DNA of 64,000 bases from Blastobasis lacticolella (Eukaryota > Arthropoda > Insecta > Lepidoptera > Blastobasidae). Position numbers and translations under genes: made by a program. Shown in pieces: positions 56,416 through 64,000 of this stretch (its first letter is position 1; each line of letters opens with the position of its first letter). Location: assembly GCA_905147135.1 (NCBI GenBank), contig LR990067.1:2232001-2296000 (forward strand), in the 5' to 3' direction. A model generated the notes under the pieces. That model was not told the DNA's origin and searched no databases. It worked only from the letters and a program-made list of their open reading frames with translations.

Positions 56416-56689
56416 GCTGTTCCATATTAGTAGAATTCGTTTTCAATTTTGTATGGAACAGCTGATACTTTTTCCGCGATTTCAAAGTTGGTGCTATAGT
56501 AAAACTTGTTTGTTATCACGATCACTTGCATACGGTACCCCTTGGTATCATCAACACACTGAAGATGCCTGCACATTGCATACATAAATAACTCATTTAT
56601 TATAACTAGAAACGTCACAACATAAAATAAACCAAAATGAAAAAGATGTATATCAACACATACAGACTGACTTTATATATTTATTTATG

Positions 56690-56890
56690 ATGACGTGTGC
56701 AAGCACATCTTTTAGTTATTCCCCTTATTTGTTCTTACACTACTATGAGAGACTGTGATAACTTACCTCTTCCCAAAGGTTGTCTGGAAGAGATCGCTTA
56801 AAGCGATAAGGCCGTCTTTGCGCGCTTATAAATTGTTTTTCGTTTGTTCCTGTCATGTATAATTTTGGTGTGTGCAATAAAAAGTTTTTA
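56690..56890 (+). mobile_element. Non-LTR 3' UTR (family K)
   Basis: ggttgtctggaagagatcgc, ttaaagcgataaggccgtct, gtgtgtgcaataaaaagttt and a ttacttactt tail. The AATAAA plus tetranucleotide tail is typical of LINE 3' ends. Confidence 0.7.
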
Positions 56891-57156
56891 CTTACTTACT
56901 GTTTTAAATGATTCTAGTTGGTAAAAGGACCTCGCTCAGCATGAGCCGTAGTCCCCGTCCCCACGGGGTGTCGCGTCCGATGAAACCTGGAAAGCCTTCA
57001 CGGCTACAGGTGCTCCCAGGGGGTGTTTAGCACGTATGCGCCTAGGTCCCTTTTTGGCGAGTCGTGCATAACCAGTCGGGCCGGCCGGCTGGTACTCATG
57101 AGAGTTCACATTCTCCCTCCCAACCGCTACCGGAGGGTGCCCATTTCCTTTGCGTT

Positions 57157-57584
57157 ACTTACTTACTTACTTCGCTGGCTCAGCGACCCGAAGTGGATCT
57201 TGGCCTCCGACACAAGAACCCGCCATTGGTCCTTATCCTGCGCCACTTGTTCCCAGTTCGTTATCTGGAGTTCGCGCAGGTCTTTCCGGACTTCGTCTAT
57301 CCATCGGTACCTGGGCCGTCCAACCGGGCGTTTGCCGGCTATTCGTCCCAGGTAGGCACGTTTGGCTGCACGATCCTCTCCCATTCTCTTAATGTGTCCG
57401 AGCCAGCGAAGTCGAGCAGCTTTTATCTCTCCGATGATATTAGGCTCGGACACGAGCTCTTCTATTTCTATATTCTTTCTCGTCCTCCAGGTTCCATCTT
57501 CGCCCCTGGTGGGTCCCAGAGTACGACGCAAAATCTTCCGTTCCGCCACTAAGAGCTTGTTTTCCTCTTTCTGGGTTAACGTCG
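57157..57584 (-). mobile_element. 5'-truncated non-LTR retrotransposon with 13-bp target duplication
   Basis: Flanked by TTTCCTTTGCGTT at 57144-57156 and 57585-57597. The 3' end is an (AAGT)n-type tail on the minus strand (acttacttacttactt on +). The body is the C-terminal end of ORF2 and is uninterrupted, so the insertion looks fairly young. Confidence 0.9.
57163..57584 (-). pseudogene. Non-LTR ORF2 C-terminal fragment
   Basis: Reads LLVAERKILRRTLGPTR, AARLRWLGHIKRMGEDRAAK, RAYLGRIAGKRPVGRPRYRW and NWEQVAQDKDQWRVLVSEAK, ending in a stop. This is the region downstream of the reverse transcriptase in many insect LINEs. Residues upstream of 57584 in the same frame are host flank, not element. 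Confidence 0.88.
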
Positions 57585-58014
57585 TTTCCTTTGCGTTGGG
57601 CGCAAAAAAAAGAATAAAAAAGAAAACATGATGTGTGGCCAAAACCCTTGCAACCCTGCAACCTTGAGCACTCGTATCATAATGTACTGTAATCGCACCC
57701 AAACTCAAATCTATGCTCGTATCTATATTTCTACAGGGATCTATATTTTAGTGGGATTTTTATTGGCATATCTCCCTAACTGTTGATAAAAACTAAGATA
57801 AAACGGTTTATCACTATCCAAACAATGCAGTAGCATCACTTACTGTCCATTAAAGTTTGGTGGATTGTCAATATGGATGAATTATCGCAAAGAGCGCTTC
57901 TGTTACTGATTATATTCGGTTTTGTAGGACTAGTTGGGACGTGTGGTTCTACCTATAGACTGTGAGGGCGCCGTAGGTTATCCTACGTCACCAAGTACAA
58001 GGAAAATTCCACTT

Positions 58015-58245
58015 TTTTTTATGTCATACGATAGGCAAACAGGCAAGCGGGCCACCTGATGGAAAGTGGTCACCACTGCCTATAGTCATTAGCAATACCG
58101 AGACTATCGCCAATGCGTTGCCCACCTCTATAACACGTTACTCTGGCAGCAAAAAGGCAAATATCCCTCCACTGCCAATGCCACGGTTCCCCAAATTCCC
58201 ACCCCATGGAGCATACCCCACTTTGTAGTGATAGTAGACGATTAG
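58015..58245 (+). repeat. Family H repeat (inverted partner at 59675)
   Basis: aggcaaacaggcaagcgggc, cacctgatggaaagtggtca, aacacgttactctggcagca, cacggttccccaaattccca. Confidence 0.7.
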
Positions 58246-58404
58246 GAGACCACAACACGTTAGTCTGCCCGTGTACAAACTGGCACAATTTTTTTATTTT
58301 ATTACCCACACGCCCCAATCGAATTCGACTTTTCGAAGCGATAGTACTTAAAAAAAAAAAATGGTAATGTTCTCTAAAATGTTACCTAAGTAGTAGGTAG
58401 TTAG

Positions 58405-58655
58405 TATAGTCATCATCATCATCACAGCCCATAACAATCCACTGCAGGACTGCGGGCCTCTCCCACGAAAGGGGAGGTCATTGCCATAAACTCCACGCTT
58501 GGCAGGCGGGTTGGAGATCGCAGTGCAGTTGATGTGAATCTACCCAGAAAGATGCTGCTGCCCACCTTTCGGATTTGTCCCTTAGTCGCCTCTTACGACA
58601 CCCACGGGAAGAGATGGGGTGGTGCTATTCTTTGAGGTGGCGGCACCACACACCA
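58405..58655 (-). repeat. Family C repeat, minus
   Basis: catcatcatcatcacagccc, gtccaactgcag-like cactgcaggactgcgggcct, ctccacgcttggcaggcggg, ending ggtggcggcaccacacacca (a diverged 5' end). Confidence 0.7.
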
Positions 58656-59674
58656 CAGTTAGTATAGTAGCTGTAATATATTACCTAATTTGTGCTATAC
58701 ATTAGTTTTTCACTGTAATGTTGTATGAATTGTAGCGAGATCTATCGCTTCACTAGGGAAACTCAACGATACTCATATTACGAGTACACGAACACAAGGT
58801 TGGCAAGCATCCGCACATAGATGGCGCTAACCGTCCTGCATCGCGCTAGAGAGATGTGCCAACTTCCACGGCTTATATACAACTTCCGACGATCAACTGT
58901 CGGGCCCTTGGTCCCCTGGTCACAACACCCGGCCAGGTGGGTAATTACCCTTTTCTACCTTCTCTCCATCTTCGCTTGCCAACATTGGCGGCTATCTTAT
59001 CCTGCATCGCCAAATGAATAAATAAATAAATTATGTATCCTCTTGTGTGGGTTCTATAAGTAAAGAAACTAGACTCCCTCACAGCCTCTTAGCAGTTTCG
59101 CTTTTCAAACACATTCATCATCATCATCATCATCATCATCTTGGCGTTAAGTCCCGGTTGTACTCCTGGCACACCTCGCTCGGTCTTTACCATCCTTAGT
59201 GGTGAGCTTTTGGCACGCATATCATTCTGACTATGTCAAGCCATCGCTTCTTAGCTTCTTCGGTGGTTTTTGAGCCAAATTATAGTTACAAAAAATAAAA
59301 GTGACTTTCTGACGTCTACTACGTTGGTGATTTCTTTAAGTACTGGGTTAAATAAAAAATATTATTGAAAGAATGGTGCCTGACCAGAAACATCCTATTC
59401 ACTCTGGCAAAGATAAATAATGAGTATGTACTAGATTTTAGCCTTGAAGGTGATAAGGAATATCAGTGACCGCGGAGATGACAGCGGATACGGATGGTTG
59501 GAGAAAGAGAACCTACTTTACCGATTCCAAATGAATGGGATAAGGGCAGGCTAATGATGATGATCTTGACGATGCCCATGCACACATAAGAAAGGTAGGG
59601 CATAGCGGGGTATCTCGTTCGAATTGGAGCCGCCCGACTGGGGAAGTACCTCCACCTTACAGAATGTCGCAGCT

Positions 59675-59930
59675 AAATAATACTCTTTTAAATAGTATTG
59701 TGTTTCTGCCGGTGAGTAAGGTTTCCAGTGCTCCATGGGGTGGGGATTTGGGGAACCGTGGCTTTGGCAGTGGAGTGGCATTTGCCTTTTTGCTGCCAGA
59801 GCAACGTGTTATAGAGGTGGGCAATGCATTGGCGATACTCTTGGTGTTGCTAATGTCTATAGGCAGTGGTGACTACTTCCCATCAGGTGGCCCGCTTGCC
59901 TGTTTGCCTATCGTATGTTATAAATAAAAA
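59675..59930 (-). repeat. Family H repeat (inverted partner of 58015)
   Basis: ccatggggtggggatttggg, gaaccgtggctttggcagtg, ccagagcaacgtgttataga, catcaggtggcccgcttgcc: the reverse complement of 58015-58245 in order. Confidence 0.7.
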
Positions 59931-60078
59931 ATTACGTCCTACTTCCTACTCGGAGAGCTAGCGCGTAATAGTTTGAAGCCGTTCCTGATGTTTCGGGACC
60001 TGCTGCCTCTTCAACGAGTCTCCAGCAGGAAGGTCACTGCCACCTTCCGCATCAGGACGCATAGTTATACTTGACTTA

Positions 60079-60255
60079 GGGCCGATTTTTCAATCCTCAG
60101 ACAAAATTTATCTGCACGATAAAGCAATATACAGTCAAATTAAAACAGACTATAATCCTTCAATTATAAATGAAATAACGATACAATTTTATTTTAGTCG
60201 CACGATAACTAATCAGACTGATATGTTTTATCTGAGGATTGCAAAAAAACGGCTC
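60079..60255. mobile_element. PIF/Harbinger-like MITE with TTA target duplication
   Basis: Ends GGGCCGATTTTTCAATCCTC and GAGGATTGCAAAAAAACGGC(TC) are imperfect inverted repeats flanked by TTA (60076-60078, 60256-60258); 177 bp, AT-rich, non-coding. Confidence 0.75.
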
Positions 60256-60299
60256 TTAGACGAGTATTGTTTGTGAATAGGGATGTAGATAAGTAGCTC

Positions 60300-60410
60300 G
60301 AACTCTGTTCTGAGCTTTGTTTCATTAAAATCGGTTTAGTAGTTTAGAAAATATTTGAGTTAATGTAAAGTTTGTCGGTTCGACTTTTTCTGTCGGTTAC
60401 TTTATATTTC
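60300..60410 (+). repeat. Family F 3' fragment
   Basis: gctttgtttcattaaaatcg, gtttagtagtttagaaaata, gttcgactttttctgtcggt. Confidence 0.6.
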
Positions 60411-60724
60411 GCACTATTTCGTACAGACAACTCCACCTACTACCATCCATATATAAAATTAAGCCGAAACAAGTGTACGGCTGTTTGCTGTCACTTACTG
60501 TCAATTAGCAAGCTCAGATAAAGCCAGATAGCCATAAAAGCTACCACTTTGTGCCAACAAATCATTTAATGTACGTGCTACTGTAGCGAATAGAGATAAG
60601 CAAGTAGGTTGCTTCATTTTGGTCAAACTTTCCATGGTATAGGCACAGATCTGAAAAAAATATAGACAAGATTTTACACTAATGAGATGTGAAGCATGCA
60701 AGGTATTAAATTTTTGACAATTTT

Positions 60725-60965
60725 GCTATTCAAATTCACACAGCGCCATCTAGCCCCAAAGTAAGCAAAGCTTGTGTTTTGAGTGTTAGAAGACCGATAA
60801 ACTACTTATAATCTTTTTCTTTTTTTTAATAAATACTTATTGTACATACTACACCCAGACCCGTAATAGAAACTAAAATTCATCATTTAAATTTTTGCTC
60901 GACCGGGAATCGAACACGGGACCTCTGTGTGACCGGCATGTTAACCACTTAACCACTAAGATCAT
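60725..60965 (-). mobile_element. SINE A, minus copy
   Basis: cacacagcgccatctagccc, acacccagacccgtaataga, cgggaatcgaacacgggacc, catgttaaccacttaaccac. Confidence 0.8.
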
Positions 60966-61014
60966 AATACAGATACATGGTCTGATGGATTTTAGAGAGT
61001 TAAAAAATAGTAAT

Positions 61015-61612
61015 AACCATCTTGGCGTTAATGTCCCGGTTGTGCTCTCGCGTATGAAGCTCGCGGGCCCAGGGTTCGCCTTGACCATGATCCAGGAATT
61101 CGCAGATCAGATAATGACAGTGGAGCGACTGCCATCTGACCTACGTAACCCTGCTACCAGGGGAACCTGACCAGATTGGGTCATGGTTACACATTCTGTC
61201 GCATGAATAGAATAGAATAGAATAGAAATTCGTTTATTTTATACTTCATGCACACACAGACAACTTAAACTTAGAAACTACTTAATTAAAAACATTCACA
61301 TAGAGGTAGACTGATTAAATAATTTACTATGTAGGTATTATGAAGTAGTACAGCATAATGAAGCCGCATGTGTGTGCTGCAGCACAAAAAGGTTATGGCT
61401 CAGCACAGTGTTGCCTGGGATAGCAACACACTGGTATTCTGCCATAACCCGAGTAGGTACACGATAAAATGTGTAGGTCTCATGTTTTCCTCACCATAAG
61501 AGCATCGGTTAACTCAGAGAACAGTCATTGGTACACGACCGAAGTGGGATTCGAACCCGGTACCTCTCGCTTACGAATCGGATACCGTAACCACTCGGCC
61601 ACCGACGCTTTA
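61015..61612 (-). mobile_element. SINE B, full-length minus copy split by an insertion
   Basis: 3' end cttggcgttaatgtcccggt (61020) to head cttacgaatcggataccgta and ctcggccaccgacgc (61612). Interrupted at 61208-61468. Confidence 0.82.
61208..61468 (-). mobile_element. Retroelement 3' fragment inserted in SINE B
   Basis: Starts with the tagaatagaatagaatagaa tail, then attcgtttattttatacttc; minus orientation with an (TTCTA)n tail, like the insertion at 62576. No coding region. Confidence 0.65.
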
Positions 61613-61728
61613 CGATGACATGCACATCATAGTTAAGAAATGACGAGAAAACCCGTGCGAAGCCGGGGCGGGTCGCTAGTTGTGTATTTAGGACTTCCGC
61701 GTCTGATAGACCCCTAACTAACCTACGA

Positions 61729-61897
61729 CCATTAGCGTATCTAGGGCTATTTTCCAGGGGGGGCCTGGCCCCTGAGGTGGCCGATGAAGTCGAGTCAATC
61801 GCCAATGTACAGCCAGTGAGCATCCCATCCTGGGGTTGGCACAAGACCATTCTGGGGTGGGCATGGCCCACCCAGCTCCCCCCTTTTCTACGCCTAT
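61729..61897 (+). mobile_element. Short hAT-like MITE with 8-bp target duplication (copy 2)
   Basis: Flanked by ACCTACGA (61721-61728 and 61898-61905). Same ends as 7961-8107 (cattagcgtatctagggcta..ttttctacgcctat) and same core (agtcgagtcaatcgccaatg, gtgggcatggcccacccagc), with about 22 extra bases. Confidence 0.78.
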
Positions 61898-62194
61898 ACC
61901 TACGATCGACTTTAGTTCTACCTTTATAATGCGTACGGCCAAAGAATGGAACGGGTTGCCTGCGAGTGTGTTCCCTGATCAATATAATTTGAACGCCTTC
62001 AGGGGCATCACTGGTGGTGCCGCCGACGTCCAGGACATCTGCAACCTAAGCTTTTTCAACCTTTATAATGCGTACGGCTAAGCGAATAAGCTGATCCCAG
62101 ACAGACATGCTCCATCTTTGACTGCAGCGTAATTTACCACCATGAGATGGCGGTCATACCTGCTACTTTGTATTGGGTGAAACCTATGAAAATG

Positions 62195-62575
62195 GCGTTT
62201 TTTAGCAATTACACATTTGGTAAAATATTTTTAATTGTAGACAACATATCAAAATACTTGATTTCGAAAATAGAGTATGTTTATATGCCAGGAAGTTCCT
62301 AAAATTGAACAAAAATATTTTCTTTTCAGTTTTTGTAAGGGTTTGAAAATATAATTTTTCATTTGTAATTGTTATTTTAGTCCTCTTTAACTCGATGTAA
62401 TTTGATGAAAAGAGCAGCTACGGAAATAAAATCATATGCACCAGTTAGATTAATGTCGTCTGATTATAACTACTTAGTTTTATCGTAATCAGATTGACCA
62501 TTTCCAAGAAATATAAAAATGTTCATGAAAATTCCAATTTCTGTCATTTTGCCAAAGAAAACGCTAATTTAATAG
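62195..62575 (+). repeat. Dispersed repeat shared with 23250-23495, split at its right end
   Basis: gcaccagttagattaatgtc, ttatcgtaatcagattgacc, atttccaagaaatataaaaa; the sequence resumes at 63286 (gtaaggacctaata) after a 700-bp insertion. Confidence 0.55.
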
Positions 62576-63275
62576 AATAGAATATAAAAAATATTTATTC
62601 ACACAGAAAAACACCACAATAAAAAATAACATTAAAAGGACAAGAACAACTCATAATGGGTAACGAACCTACATTAACAAACGAAGAAACAATATCAAGG
62701 TACAATGCCGTTGCATACGGGTGTGTTTTGAGTATTTTGTGTGCGAAAGGGACCTCACTCAGCTTTTTCCTCCGGCGTAAACCGAAGCGCTGGTTTTCTG
62801 AGGACATACCATGAGCTCTTAAAGCAGGACCTAAACAGAACTGCCCTGCTTAGAACGAGACAGCGCTATGCGTGTCACATAAGCTTGACTCGTTCTAAGC
62901 AGGCAGTTCTGTTTATGATCTGTTTAAACTGACTTGTCTTATTTGGTGAACAAACAATTCCCAAAATCACGACTTGCCGTATCAATCACGCTGCGTATAT
63001 TGTATATAGATGTCGAGAATTATACAAGAAACCCATAGAATGTGAAATTCAACGAATACTGCTGCACATTATCCATTTAAATACATAATTTCCTTAACCA
63101 AATAAGACAAGTCAGTTTGGACAGATTATACAATGCCGTTGCATACGGGTGTGTTTTGATGTATTTTGTGAGTGAAATCTCGACCTCACTCAGCTTTTTT
63201 TCAAGCGCTGGTTTTCTGTGAGTCCTGCTGAGTGAGGCACGGACAAATATGCAACAACATATGTGACATGACGTC
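62576..63275 (-). mobile_element. Composite insertion with 10-bp target duplication
   Basis: AATTTAATAG occurs at 62566-62575 and 63276-63285. The interior has a minus-sense (TTCTA)-type tail (agaatataaaaaatatttat), two copies of tacaatgccgttgcatacgg..acctcactcagctttttt..aagcgctggttttctg (62701 and 63130), and two sets of inverted repeats. Confidence 0.7.
62832..63120. repeat. Two inverted-repeat modules
   Basis: aaacagaactgcc(c)tgcttagaacgag (62832) pairs with ctcgttctaagcaggcagttctgttt (ending about 62916). aaactgacttgtcttatttggt (62925) pairs with accaaataagacaagtcagttt (63098-63119). Confidence 0.75.
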
Positions 63276-63339
63276 AATTTAATAGGTAAGGACCTAATAT
63301 AAAAAAAATTCTTCACATTACCAGCCCAGGTGAACGCCC

Positions 63340-63640
63340 TGCCCACACAATGATTCTCCCACGTGTCCAGCTTATCGTCGATAATGTGTTTGCTGTTTGC
63401 TCTCGCTGTGTCCGCGTGGCGAATGCGTTATCGTTCGGCGATAATCCAAATTCACACGCGAGTCTGGCCGCTGCGGGTTGCCGCGGGTGTGTGGTTGCGG
63501 GTTGAGCGAGTCAATGTTTGTATTGGCACTTCGCGGGGTTGGTTTGCATGCCTATAGGTAGGCGCAGTAATTATAGGGATGATTGCTTTAGACAGACTAT
63601 AGGCACTGTAGCCAAAAGCGACGTAATTAGCGACTAATGG
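63340..63640. other. GC-rich stretch, nothing recognised
   Basis: CpG-rich (gaatgcgttatcgttcggcg, ctgcgggttgccgcgggtgt). Several open frames cross it but none is bounded by splice sites or resembles a protein family. Confidence 0.35.
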
Positions 63641-63815
63641 CCGTGTGTTGTCCGGCAGAGTAGAATAGCACCAACCCCTTACACTCGTGGGTGTCGTATA
63701 AGGCAACTAATATTTTCGAGGCCATAGATCTAGTCTCTGTAGGCTAGAAAATGGGCAGCGTTTTCCATTGTTATATTTATAACACTGCGAACTCCAACTC
63801 CAAGCATGGATTACG
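63640..63815 (+). repeat. Family C repeat, 3' truncated
   Basis: ccgtgtgttgtccggcagag to cactgcgaactccaactcca; the 3' tail is replaced by a SINE B head. Confidence 0.7.
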
Positions 63816-64000
63816 GTGGTGCTCGAGTAATTACGGTGTTCGACTCGTAAACGAGAGGTACCGAGATCGAATCCCACTGCGGCCAGGTACCGATGATTTT
63901 TTCTGAGTTACGTACTTACATTAGTTGTGAAACAAAACAAAAACATCGTGATGAAACCTACAGCAGCGTCTATTTCGGCAAGCAACAGTGCCGGCATTTT
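63815..64000 (+). mobile_element. SINE B, cut by the window edge
   Basis: tggtgctcgagtaattacgg, tgttcgactcgtaaacgaga, ggtaccgagatcgaatccca, then the degraded middle (aaaacatcgtgatgaaacct). Confidence 0.7.

Noticed and set aside
57585..57708. N-terminal part of the 181-codon minus-strand frame as LINE protein
   Set aside because: The target duplication at 57585-57597 shows the element ends there; the upstream codons are flanking DNA.
58821..59021. 66-codon open frame near 59 kb
   Set aside because: Short, without homologous motif or splice context; ends in a repeat-like aataaataaataa stretch.

Overview
This is a eukaryotic, intron-rich window. The dispersed repeats (tRNA-headed SINEs, non-LTR 3' ends with TGATGA-type tails, hAT and PIF/Harbinger-like MITEs) and the protein sequence suggest a moth or butterfly (Lepidoptera). 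That assignment is inference from familiar repeat types, not from a database search. There is no bacterial-style gene organisation: nearly all open frames are chance frames in AT-rich intronic or intergenic DNA.

One gene is certain. The + strand carries an apparently complete Sin3A gene, the scaffold of the Sin3/HDAC transcriptional co-repressor complex. Its 28 coding exons run from 3944 to 45474. Every junction is GT..AG, every splice phase agrees, and the joined length is 4200 nt (1399 residues plus stop). The exons encode PAH1 (about residues 165-235), PAH2 (340-420), PAH3 (536-594), the HDAC-interaction/Sin3 corepressor region (about 665-900), and the PAH4 and C-terminal region (about 1055-1399). 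A TATA-containing promoter candidate with a donor-bearing 5' UTR exon lies at 1288-1448. A tiny upstream ORF sits just before the start codon. A probable poly(A) site lies near 46303-46356.

Layout: 1-3911 upstream and 5' UTR intron; 3912-45474 Sin3A, with large repeat-filled introns 1 (8.8 kb) and 6 (7.2 kb); 45475 to about 46325 the 3' UTR; 46492-47573 two minus-strand open frames that could be 3' exons of an unrecognised convergent gene; 48-64 kb intergenic DNA packed with transposon fragments and no convincing gene.

No new multi-gene system is visible. The most unusual signal is inside Sin3A: three separate local tandem amplifications each span an exon-intron junction. They are a 102-bp copy of the end of exon 3 with its donor, two decayed extra copies of the exon 10 acceptor, and a roughly 1-kb degenerate array that starts in the last bases of exon 18. 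Other notable points are a collagen-like Gly-X-Y run in the Sin3A N-terminus, an unusually short C-terminus, and several transposons with intact target-site duplications, some nested inside others.
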